From: Eleginops maclovinus
Lineage: Eukaryota; Chordata; Actinopteri; Perciformes; Eleginopidae
Length of the DNA stretch: 64,000 nucleotides
Reading direction: 5' to 3'
Assembly (NCBI RefSeq): GCF_036324505.1
Contig: NC_086366.1
Location: forward strand, 19,360,927 to 19,424,926
This document shows positions 1 through 12,929 of this stretch, in pieces (the stretch's first letter is position 1; every line of letters begins with the position of its first letter). Position numbers and translations under genes: made by a program. The notes beneath the pieces were generated by a model that was not told the DNA's origin, did not search any database, and saw nothing but the letters and a program-made list of their open reading frames with translations.

Positions 1-1858
<1,858 letters not shown>

Positions 1859-1889
1859 AGATATATGTGTGTGTGTGTATATGTATACA

Positions 1890-4800
1890 TTTGTTAAACT
1901 TAGGAACCCCAGTGTTTTTGGGAGATTGCAGTGCACAGATGCACAGATGCAGATTAAACCAGTTTGTAGTAAATGGGTGATTCCTTGAAGTTAATCTAAA
2001 ATATCAAACTTCTTGTGTAGATTTTTCTTTAAAGGTTTTGCTCCTTGGCATGTTGCCTGTATTTACATCTCGCTGCTGACTTCCTGCGTGGAAGCTTGGC
2101 TGGTTGGAGGATTTGTTATGATGAATAAAATGGTTCATAAAACCTCATGATTCCTGATTTGCCTTTTATTGCAAAGCCATTTATGTTATTTTCCTAAACA
2201 TTTTTAGGATTTGTCGCCATTATAGGAATTCACACTATATGTGAAGTGTGTTTTTTCTCTGAGTCCTGCTATCAAGAACAAGGGGCCAGTCTGAAGCAGT
2301 GCATGGGGCAGAGAGATAGCCTGGGTGGGAGAACAGATAGCGAGGATTTGTGAAAGAAAAACACGCATGCTCTTGGTTTTAAGGAAGTTATGTCATGGAT
2401 GGACTCATGTAAAATGAGGCAGCCTGCGTCAGACTTTAGGCTGTATCAGACATCTGCAGATTGTCAAACAAGTTGAATTTAATCAGTTTAAGTCTACAAA
2501 TGGCCAATATGGGCAGACAAGGTAGAAACTCTGAGGAACCATAATCATCTTGGCTTTAGAACCAGCTTCCAAATCTCCCTGCAGAACCGTTACCCATATT
2601 GGCTGCACCCCCCCCCTCAAACCACCCTCTTCTAAATTTGGCATCCAGCCATGCTCTTTATTTCCTTTTTTGGCAGAAAGTAGTGCAAACACATTAAGTG
2701 CTGCATGCTGCTTGTGCTTTATAGGTGACATTCTTTCAAACCCAAGTTTTTCATTTAGTAAATAATTGAGCTGTGCAGGTTAAGCTTAGAGACCAGGTGC
2801 ATACATTATCATCAATATTATTAACAATACAACAAGTAATTATGGAGTGTGATCCCCTTCAGAGTGTTTTACATGGAATAGTTGTAAAGTATGCAATATG
2901 CAAGCCTGCCATGACTGAATGGATGCCAAAGCCTGTGGCGATGGATCTTGTTGTTTGGAAGGTGCTGGGCTTTACTGAATGAAGTCATCCCATGTTTTTG
3001 ATACTCTGCCTCTACGTCAACAATCTGATCCACTGTCCAGATGGTTTTTGTCTTTGTGATTGCAGGGTCAGAGTGGATGAGAATACCACAGCACCATGTA
3101 GAATCCCCAACAGATGCTTGTATCAATGTTATCTTGCTTAGGTTCAAAGATTTGCAGGACGTACTGTCTGCTGTGGGCCGTTTACATTTCTTTCTTTTAT
3201 ATCTTACCCTGCCCGTTGATTGCACAACAGTTCAGCCACTGTATCACATTGAAATATCAGGTTGCCTGGCTCATCATCTGTTCTACTCTCTTCATAATTT
3301 GGCAGTCAAATTGCAGATAAAAAGCATATCTGCAACGCCTCATTTAGTGTTGACTTTTTTTTTTTGCATTTCTCATGTTTTAGAAGCAGACATATGTTGG
3401 TCTTGTGATCTTCTTTGAAGTCATTACTTTATGACGCACCTTTCTATGCTCAGGTCATCTGGATTTATTTTTCTTCTCTCTGGATGCTTATTATTTTATA
3501 CCATATTTCACCCTACATTATTAGTCTGCAGCACCTCCCATTTACCTTGAGGTAGGCGCTGTAATGCCTCGTAGATAAGAGTGTACATTTACCTCATTCT
3601 TCAGATTGAGAGACTTTCTAGTTCTACACAACGCATTTAAATACAGACATGAACATAGTGCCAGTGAGGGCAGTGGAAAAGTGAGATATTCTGATGAGGT
3701 CCAGTCCAAAAACACATCATGTTTTCCTGGAAAGGAAGCAAGCGAGAAGGTGCCTCTCTGCTCTCTTACCTCATAACAAGTGTAGGCAGAAGGGAGTTGT
3801 TCTCTATGATGGTTTTCCCCCTGGCAGAACACGCTGACTTGTGAAAACAAAGTCTGCAGACTCAAACTGAAGCCATTATGCCTGGCTATCTTATTGAACA
3901 AGTGCTGGCTCAACAGCTGTGCTTTGGTGTGCTTTATTTATCTTTACTTTGAAAGATTTCTACTGTGTGGGGCTCAACAGCAAGAGCTTATGGGGATTGA
4001 GACTTCCTAGTGAAGGGTTAGAGATCCTGAGCCAGACTTCATCTTTATCAATTCCATAGCAGATTACATGGTCTGTTGCTCTCTGATCACCGTTGTTGTA
4101 TCAAGCAGATATATTAGGATTTACTCAGACTAACATCATGTGCTTCTCCATGCCTCTGGAAACAGGAACGGACAATAGCAGGCTTTGTAGGATCTGTTAG
4201 TCTCTGTGTTCTCCTTCCACATCTGCCGGTCATACAGTAAACCTCGTGTCTCTATCCACAGCCTGGAAATTAAGACTCCGGTTATTTGGGATTAACCTTT
4301 ACTTATCCAAACACTGCACACTGAGGATGCACACACTTTTCCCTGCAACACTCTGCTTCACATTTACACTGAGCATTTACCACGGTCTTCTTCCGAGGCT
4401 TTAAGGCTCATGTGTACTTATGTATGAGCCATATCAGAGGTCACCATTTTTCTTTTAATCAACAAAACGGGCTATTAATAAAAAAAACATGAATATTCAG
4501 TAATACTGGGTGGTATGGACATAATGTGTATACCATAAACTGATATAGATGTGTCCACTGCTTTCAAATAGATCTGACTTAAATTGTCCTGCATTGATTT
4601 TGTGAGCATTGGATTTTATTATATTTGAGTTAAATGCTGCTCCAAGTTAGTTTGATTCATTAAGACTTTCCTCAGTTTTTTTAATCTTAGTTTACTGTGG
4701 AGGTATGCAAGAAAAACAATGTTTCCTTCAAGGGTAATTGATGTAAATTGTCATTCTGTGGGGTCTATAATGTTGTTGAGGGCCGTGTAGCTCATTTAAA

Positions 4801-7230
4801 TGCAGGACTTATTTATGGTAGTATTTTGGTTTTCAGAATTAAAGCATCATAGTGGCAAACAACCTTGATTTATCAGCTTGGGGTAGACTTTCTCATGTGA
4901 TTAAATGCAGCATTTTTTTGTGGCATGATTTTTAAGGAAGAATAATTCATTGCAGTCTGCCACAATGTCTTTTTTGATACCACCCCTTTAGGGACATCAA
5001 AGTCAGCCAGCCAGTCAGCAGTACCTCAACAGTATCAATGTACACTTGAGTGTTCACAGTGGTGCCAATGTACTGCGCTATAAATGAAGTGTCATCTGTG
5101 AGTGAACCACACTTGGCTTGGGGATTCAAACTAGCAAGTTAGCACTTTACTATCGTCCAAGCAACCACTGTTCCCTTGAATGCCAGTGTTTCTAAAAGCA
5201 TACACTTTTTCTGTCATGCTTTATGGATTATATAAAGTAAAACTCTCTTAAATAACAGTGCATTAACTCTGTACTGTATGTGTTACTTTAAAACTTGCTA
5301 CACCTAAGGGTTTGTTTCCATGGGAGTTAAGAAATAGCTTGTTTTGGTTTTTTTGCATTGACACAGACCTGCTTTTTGAAAAACTGCTCTAACAAACCTT
5401 TTAAAACCAAAAAAAGACATGCTCAACTTCTCTGTATGTATGCTAGATTACCGCATGTTTCAGACGTTGTGTAGCATATCCAGGGACACTCTCTGAGGAG
5501 CTGAGGGGTTTCAGAGCTGAGCTGCGATCCAGGCTGCCTGCACAGCTCTGGGGCTTTTTCCCAGGCCTGGAGCCCCAGAAATAGAGTCTGCCCTGCTCTC
5601 TCCTGCAGTGAACCAAAGTTTCCCACTCTTCCACAGAGCCTAGGGTCCCAGCTGACTTAAACATGCACAACACTGATAACTAACCGAGGGCCTTGCATGT
5701 TTTCTTGAAGTAATGTCTCTTTTATCATCTGAGTGAAACCGTTAGGGAAATCGTTTGAGTTGACATTTTTAATATAAAAGATAAAAAAACCAGTAAAAAC
5801 CTATGCTACGCTACAATGTAGTTCTGAAGAAACAGTGGATGTGTTGATGCTTGTAATACATTCCTACAACATTTTAAATACAATTGCATTTCCCACTTTA
5901 TATTCTGTATGCATGTTCAGTGAGGTATTAGCATTGAGTCTGACATTATTTTAATTCTGTATGAAGAAGCTAATTAAAGATGAGGGCTGGCTTTGAAACG
6001 GACGCATGAAAGGATATTAATGGATCTGAAATGACTTCTTCTTAAACTACAAATAATTCTTAATGCTAACAAAGATTTCACATCTTCGTATAGCAAGTAA
6101 ATGATCATTTCTAAAATCATACAAATATGTAATGTCCTCTTAGCTAGAGGTCAGAGCTAGAGGTCATTCTCAACATGTACATCTTAATACTAAACCTGTG
6201 TTAGAAATATAAGTAATTCACTTGTAAAGAAAGTAATGATGTATGTTAGAGGGAGGCATTACACAATGCTCATGTCCTCTTGTCTCATATAAATAATGTT
6301 TCAGAAAGTCTGAAACATTAATTTCCATGAACTGTTGAGACTAGGTGTTTTGCTCTGAAGGAGGCATTTGTTTTTAGAAGACAGGAAAGAGTTAAACAAT
6401 TAGAGGTTACAAAATAATGGTGTGGAGGGTGGGTGGTCCCTGGTGATTACTATTTATCACGGATAAGAAAAGAGAACTCAGGAAAAGGGTTGGGATGTGG
6501 ATTAGGACACGGGGTGGTGAAGAGAAGCATTTGCAGAGGCACTGCAGAGCTAGCTGATGCTGTAATACGTTTGGGTGGAGGTAGCAAGGTGATGAGATCA
6601 TGTTGAGAACAAGGGGAGAAAAGGAAAATAAAAGCTTGTGACTAAAATTTGGAATGCTTGTATCTGGGATTTTTGGGAGATGCATGTTTCCATGGGCAAC
6701 AGTGCAAAGAGGAAGGAGTGAACACCCAGGAAATGTGACCGAATTACCAGCTGTGAGGAGACGCATGAGCTTTTTAGTAGTCAATAAAACAGAATGTATA
6801 TGAAATGCAGCATTAAAGCCAGAAAGAGAAAGGGTGGGGCACCATAAGCAGTGGCTGTACAATGCTATTCATTCAATTATAGCGACATGATGCAAGAGAA
6901 TTTGCGGGAAAAAAAGGAAAAACGGAATACAACTTTTGTTTTCAGAGCTCACATTTGTGTGTATTATAGCCTTGAACTTACTTATCACTAAGGCCACAGA
7001 TATGTGGAGTGAGTGAATATTCATTAGGGCAGCACGGAGGGGGGATGTTTGGCAATCAGCTTGGGAATAGTGGGAGAGACCAAAGTAAAGGGGCCAAGAA
7101 GTGATAACAGTGTGAGTCTGCAAGGACAGGACCCTCCTGTCACTGGCTGCAGGGTGATGTTGAACAGCTGTGCAGAGAGGGGCTCACTTCCTGTTTCCAA
7201 ACCCAAAGCAAACACTCTTAAGCAGAAGAG
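1890..7230. other. No gene seen; noncoding stretch upstream of rcsd1
   Basis: I see no exon with recognisable protein similarity. The longest ORF, minus strand 6407-6862 (151 codons), resembles no family I know and has no supporting splice or start context. A GC-richer patch lies at about 5460-5660. Just before the candidate rcsd1 first exon there is an ETS-type motif (ACTTCCTG) around 7187-7194. The rest reads as ordinary AT-rich fish intergenic or intronic DNA. Confidence 0.45.
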
Positions 7231-7272
7231 ATGAGTTCCTCCAAGGACAGCATTGAACCCAAGTGGTTTTTA
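7231..7272 (+). other. Candidate rcsd1 first coding exon (unresolved 3' boundary)
   Basis: An ATG at 7231 opens a short frame, MSSSKDSIEPK, resembling the short, Ser/Asn-rich first exon of CapZIP proteins. The next exon (7552) must be entered in phase 0. The best-looking donor, after 7262, leaves phase 2. The only phase-0 GT close by follows 7272 and is weak. One extra G in the CCCAAGTGG stretch would give an ideal donor, so a base error or a different true exon 1 are both possible. Confidence 0.3.
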
Positions 7273-7551
7273 GTTGGTTCTATATTCCCCTTCCTTTCTG
7301 CTGTGTTTCTCAATCCGTCTACTTTTCCTTTTGAGAACAGGGAAGTGGAAACTTGTTTTTTATTTTAGAACTTCCTATTTTGCTGCAAACGCCTCTCTGC
7401 ACTCTCTAGGTTTAATGCAAATATATTGTCATAAAATCAATCCCCTAAAACCATAATTGTGTTGTTTTTCTGCCAATAAGATTCTCCAGTTTTAAATGTA
7501 CAAAGCAACATGTTATGACTGTTTGATAAGAATGATTTTCTTTTCTAAAAG

Positions 7552-10500
7552 GATTCTCCATCCAAGCCCTCTGTGGCTGAGCTGGCTGGAAAGTTCAAAG
7601 GACACATTTTACCAATGCCCGGCTCAAATGGCGAGGTATCTTTTCTTATACTTATAGAGTAATTATGAAGACATAATGGAGTGCTTGTGATATCAGATTT
7701 TATTTACATCCCTTCTGCATTTTGTTTGCAGTTGCCATTTCGAAGGACACCCCCCTGCTCGCTAAAGTTGCAGAAACAAAAAGATGACAATGAAGAATCA
7801 GATGTATGTAATTTTCCCTTTTTCTGACACATTAGCTAAAAATCTATCTACTGTAAACACAAAGGCAGTGTTCAGGAAACAGACTTGGATCTGTTTATTG
7901 TATATATTTTTTTCATGTGCTGTTGACAAATCGACAATTGATCTATTTGTTATTCACTGGAAAAGTGTTAGTTTATTTACTTTGTTACTTGTTAGATGCT
8001 TTTACCCAAAGCGACTCACTCAATACTGTGGGATATCCCCACAGGAGCAAATTGGGGTCACGTGTCTTGCCCAATGACACAGTGACAATGCTGACTGCAG
8101 TGGGTGTCAAGCTGGAATTGAACTGATGCTCCCCTGATCTTAGTCAGAGCTTTAGTGGGTTAACACTGTTATTGTTTCAAACCACAAAAACCTTCTTTTA
8201 TTCCATCTTTATTTCACACAAACCAGAGCACAAGACACAACAGAATTCTAAAAAATATATACATAACAAGCATGTACATCAAATAGTTGTTTCATTTATT
8301 TAATCTATAATACTATACTTAATAAGTGCTACATGCGCTTGTAAGTCAGTGTGAGCTTTCCGTGTTCTAATGTTTTTTGTGATTTTGTCTTTCATTGTTT
8401 TTGTCTGACTATTTTTTTTGCAGAAAACTGTCATCTCACCGAATCCCTTTAGGATCAAGACCAAGAACTCCTCCTTTATTGAGAAACTTCAGGTAGCTGC
8501 ATCTTACATTTACATTTTTGGCGAGAGAAATAGGAACCAAAACAATTTCTCACCAAGAATCAGTCTTGCGTGTTATTATAGGATGTAATATACAGGCAGA
8601 AGTAATCAAGAGTCTGTATAATCAGGTCATTTTGATAATGTAAAGCATTACTGCCCCCTACTGTTCAGTTGACTTTGGTGCCGAGCTCATCGCATGCTTA
8701 GAAAAAGGGGAAGGGCTTGTCCCAGATGCCACAATCGGCTCAGATAAATGAGCTAATGGGATCACAGGCCACCCTGCCTCGAGTGAGGCTCCAACTTATT
8801 TTTCCTTTTCAACCACCATCGTTCCATTAGTTAGCAATTCACACGGTGGGCAGCCATGGGACAAAAGGGCTGCCGCTTCTCACTCTTCCTCTTCTCCCCA
8901 GTGGAGGTAGGATACTCTACTTTAAACTTAAACAATGGTTTGAAGATAAACTTGAGCTCTTGTGTACTTTTAGTTCTTAGTGTGAATAAGACAGGTGTTG
9001 TTTTCAACACCTTAAAGGGAATTACAGGCTGTACTTGTAGCAGGTGAGTTTTCAAAATAGGGTGGTGACCGGTGCAAGCAGAGCAATGTCCTATTTGCGC
9101 ACCAGTATACTACTTTTTGTTTTTAAGAAAGCTAGACATTTTAGGGTGTGATTAATGTCTGTATTTAGTATTTTTTATTTTAATAATATATCCATGTTGT
9201 TTAAATTAGCATGGCATGGATTCATTTTCCCTTCACCACTTTATTATATTTCAGAATATAAATAATATAATGTAGAATGTATGGCTCACTCTCTAAAAAC
9301 AAGTAACATGTGACTTTGAAAAGTGATGTTGAAATACATTTATATTCCATTGTTTTAAAATGAAGTCTTGTTAAAAACAATGTTCTAAGGAGAGTATAGT
9401 GTCCATGCTTCAGGATATTGTTTTTCTGTAGGCAAATCTTGCACTGTCGCCCACTGCTCTGCTGCCTTCACCCAAGAGTCCTGAGGTGAAGCTCCAGCCA
9501 AGCCCGCTGTCCCCCATCACCCCCTACAGACCGCAGAGTCCCACCCTGCTGTCCTCACATCTGTCCAGTGAAGAGGATGATCACATCAGCTTCGACAGCC
9601 CTCCTGAAGGCATCCCGCTCCCCAACTTCAACAAGGTAAACATACAGACAAATGCAACGCTGCACAATTGCTTCACAAAAAAAGGATAAAGTAGATCTGA
9701 GCTGTTACAACGCCTCCTAATAATGCATTTGAATTGTTGTGGTAATACTGTCATGTTGAAGAGCACCATACTGTATATCATCATTTCTAAACTTTGTTTA
9801 GAGTTTTTAGTAGTTTAATATGTGTTATTTGCATGTTTTTTGTGCAGATTTTGTCTTCTGGGTCACTAAATTAAAAACACAAGCTGATACCATATTGAGG
9901 CCCCTTGTATGTTTCTCACCCTATCCACCGACAGAGTTGTGTCGTCACAACCGGACACATGGTCCCATTCCTTGTTGACGTATTTCTCAGCGTGTGCTCT
10001 GCATCTTCTCTTTAAGCAGTCTCGGATAAGCCGGACCAAGATGCCCCTGTAGTGCATGAGCGCTGCTGCGAGGGGGATTGAAGATGTAATCCCTTTAGCC
10101 TAGTTAGAGTTCCTAGGTAACATTTTGTGCGGCGCTCTCACGCATATGCTGCTACTGACAGAAATAATTTGATGATATAAATAAATTGATGTTGAATATA
10201 ACTTCTTAGCTGGGTCAATCGTGTCTTGATATTGTTTACATTTTTAGTTAATCTGAACTGTTGTTTCCCAACAGACTCGGGCAAGATTATCATTCAAAAG
10301 ACGCCCACCCACAAGACAGCACAGAAGGTCAGCCGGAGAGGAGATAGGAGCAATCGGGTGTGCTCATTCCCCATGTGAACCCCATGGCCCAAAAGCAAAT
10401 GGGAACATGGACCACGTTGTTGAATATGGACAGCCAGCAAGTCTGAAAAAAGCTGAAGAGAAGGACAAGGACTGTGAACAAACAGAGGATGAGGAAGCAC

Positions 10501-10670
10501 AGAGTGACTCAAATTGCAGGGGAGATCGAGAGGAAGATCAGGAAGCAGAGCAAACCCAGAACATGGAGGTTATGGAGGAGGAAGAGCAGCCTTTAGAGCC
10601 TAGCACTTCCGAGCAGATAGAGGGCGATGTTGAGACAGAGATGGAGGAGTTGCCTGAGGAGGAGCACTAA
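7552..10670 (+). CDS. rcsd1: CapZ-interacting protein (CapZIP), 5' end incomplete
   Basis: CapZIP binds the actin capping protein CapZ and is a target of stress-activated kinases in mammals. Five in-phase exons were built: 7552-7635, 7732-7803, 8424-8492, 9432-9635 and 10275-10670, giving 274 residues plus stop, with all junctions GT/AG. The first begins DSPSKPSVAELAGKF, like the human PSVAQLAGRF block. The third ends NSSFIEKLQ and continues ANLALSP, matching human SPLIEKLQANL. The fourth is rich in Ser/Thr-Pro sites (PSPKSPE, PSPLSPITPY) and ends ISFDSPPEGIPLP, the RCSD-type segment. The last opens TRARLSFKRRPPTRQHRRS, then becomes strongly acidic with many Glu residues to the stop. It is shorter than human CapZIP (about 416 residues), mostly in the acidic tail. 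The start codon is not settled. A 3' UTR with AATAAA near 11325 follows. The a or b paralogue cannot be told. Confidence 0.92.
7985..8165. repeat. Degenerate dispersed repeat in an rcsd1 intron
   Basis: The stretch contains GATGCTTTTACCCAAAGCGACT, then a segment around GGAGCAAATTGGGGTCA and TGTCTTGCCCAATGACAC. These match, with decay, a very common teleost dispersed repeat carrying the sense of 'gcttttatccaaagcgactta' and 'gtgtcttgcccaaggacac'. It is probably SINE or LINE-tail derived. The exact family cannot be named by eye. Confidence 0.65.
8651..8664 (-). promoter_or_regulatory. CTCF-like motif in an rcsd1 intron
   Basis: CTGCCCCCTACTGT fits the reverse complement of the CTCF core consensus at 13 of 14 positions. 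A single motif match in an intron is weak evidence of binding. Confidence 0.2.
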
Positions 10671-12420
10671 GGAGGAAAAAACATGGTGTAAACTATGAAG
10701 AACAAAATGAAAATGAACAAACATTTTTTGCTTTGATTTAAGAAAACTCTTAAAATACTCTTCAACAAAAGATCATTTGTTTTACATTTCTTGTTACCTG
10801 CTCTTCATAAGTCCCTTTGTGGCCCTCTCCTGGCTGTCTCTCAGAACAGGTCTACAAACACTGGAGAGTTATGAGCTGCAGCTATTGCCTGTATAATGGA
10901 AATCAGCATCAAGGTCGATACAATATCCATTATCACGCAGGAGGAATGTTGTGTCATATTGAATCAAGTCTTCATGAGAAGACTCTCATTATTACGAGAA
11001 TTTGCTTTTTCTTCTTTGCAAATCAAAGACATTGTTCACTCCCAGGTCAGAAGTATCTGTCATGTGCAAATGACTTTGGAAATGCTGAATGCTGATACCC
11101 AAAAGCTAAATATTATTAGACTACATACAAATATATATATGTATATTAGCAGATATATAAAATGTTCTGATGTCACAACAAATCACTTTAGGTTGAAATG
11201 ATGTACAATGCTAATCTAGTTTTCCTTTCCTCTGCTTGTTTCATTTTGTATTCTACAAAAAATTACAGTGCTACAGCGGAGGGGCTCGGGTTCTCAGCAA
11301 TTGTTCGCACAAATGTTAAGAAAATAAAACTTATTTTCTTTATAAAGGGAATGGTTGATATTGCATGTGTTTGGAAATGTATTGGGGTTGAAAAAAATCA
11401 TTATTGAGGTAAATAATTTTAATTCTGTAAATCTGTCATTTTTCATCTCCTGAGGGATTATTATTTAAAACAGTTAAGATTTTATAGTTAAGAAAGGTTG
11501 CTGATGGTGAATTGCATAGTCAAAAATGTGTAAGCCCTATGGAACACCCAAACATGATTCAACACGTTCCCTGGTCGAACCTCGCCGGGCTGTGTCTGGG
11601 TGTTAGGACTGACAGTTTTACACAGCTCTAGATTAACAACCTAATTGCACCTGTTATGCTTGCACATATAACACCTTGATATATTTATTTGTATTGGAGT
11701 CACATAATTATCTGCTGTAGATCTGCACATTTTCAATCCGAGCAGAGAAGCTCAGACTAATCAGAAGCTCGGGGCAATTACATAAGTGACATGTTTTTGA
11801 AGAAAACTCAAATAGCATTTCCATGTGAGCTAATGTTATTATGACCATAATACATTTTTCTGGGGGCTGAGGGCATTATCCGTATGTTATAAAAACATGG
11901 TAAAAAAAAGATTGTTAAATGATGTCAACTGGTGGCCATTTAGAATTGCAAACATTGCAATAAAAAAAAGGTTTTAGTCCAGAATTTCATTTTTAACATT
12001 TAGCTAGAATGTAAAGCGTATCTAAAAAAAAAATAATCCTTAGTTTAATTATTTATCCAAAAGCCCTTTTAAAAAAATATATGTTTACTGTAAGTAGCCT
12101 AGTACATGTTTTAACCATGTTTACAGCGTAGATGGAGGTGAAATGTGCACCATAACAAATTATTTGTGAAGTTAACTTTCTTATCTTATTTAAGTAGCAA
12201 CCATGGTCGATTCTTATAAGGCTTGTTTAAATCAACTTAATGACTTCAATTAAATAATTATACCTTTATTCACATCATCAGGACTCTTTGACTCTTTAAA
12301 TTTGACAAACGAAGCAAGGAAACAGTTCCTAACAGGCATGTTGACTTATTAAAGGTGTTGGTGTCATTTGGTTAAACAAATATTCATAACACTTTCGAGG
12401 CCTTTACCTGGGGAAAATAA
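10671..12420 (+). other. rcsd1 3' UTR and intergenic DNA
   Basis: The first 650 bases are the likely rcsd1 3' UTR, ending near an AATAAA at 11325-11330 followed by a T-rich stretch. The remainder up to the c3orf52 promoter is AT-rich with several A runs, and holds no recognisable gene. Confidence 0.5.
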
Positions 12421-12589
12421 ATCACGTGGTATGCGCATTTCACATACCTATCATCAACAGTACGAAGTGCACGGTAGTTTCCATTATATTTAACTTAACA
12501 ACGGAGACTGTATTTACAGTAAGGCGCGTTGTGACTCGCACTTCTCACTGTAGTCATTTCCATGTAATGTCGGGATGTGTCACGTTGTC

Positions 12590-12929
12590 GCCACGTCTGT
12601 TAACGTTCTACTGCTTCTTACTTGACAACGCCTTCCGACGTCAGTGCAGCGAAACGCCAAGGAACTCACCTGGTAGGCTGAGAAAAGGACGAGCCGTGAG
12701 AGAAGAAACACATTCCTTCGACTCGAAAACCAAACAAAAAGGTTCCCACGAGCTGTCAGATCTAATAATGTGAAATTGCGACCTACTGTTTTTTGAGGAA
12801 TTCTTGACTTCTTGAACCGCATCTGGTCAACGTGTATGCTGACAGCGCGGTTTCATTATTAAAGTTGTAGTTTAAAGACACTTCCGGGTTAGGATTGCTC
12901 CCATTTGGAACTGGGAGTTAGAAGCCAGC
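12590..12929 (+). promoter_or_regulatory. Probable c3orf52 promoter and 5' UTR
   Basis: A CpG-richer stretch precedes the start codon. It holds an ETS-type core element, ACTTCCGGG, at 12880-12888, about 42 bases before the ATG, and a CRE-like CCGACGTCAG near 12637. No TATA box is obvious. Overlapping ORFs on both strands here (12426-12773 plus, 12580-12822 minus) look like CpG-island chance frames. Confidence 0.5.

Noticed and set aside
6295..6319. Inverted repeat AATGTTTCAG-AAAGT-CTGAAACATT
   Set aside because: Short and isolated; no associated feature, and expected occasionally in 64 kb.
6407..6862. Minus-strand ORF of 151 codons
   Set aside because: No recognisable domain, no splice partners and no promoter features; composition is that of noncoding AT/GC-mixed DNA.
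12426..12822. ORFs on both strands in the c3orf52 promoter
   Set aside because: Chance frames in a CpG-richer promoter; no similarity.
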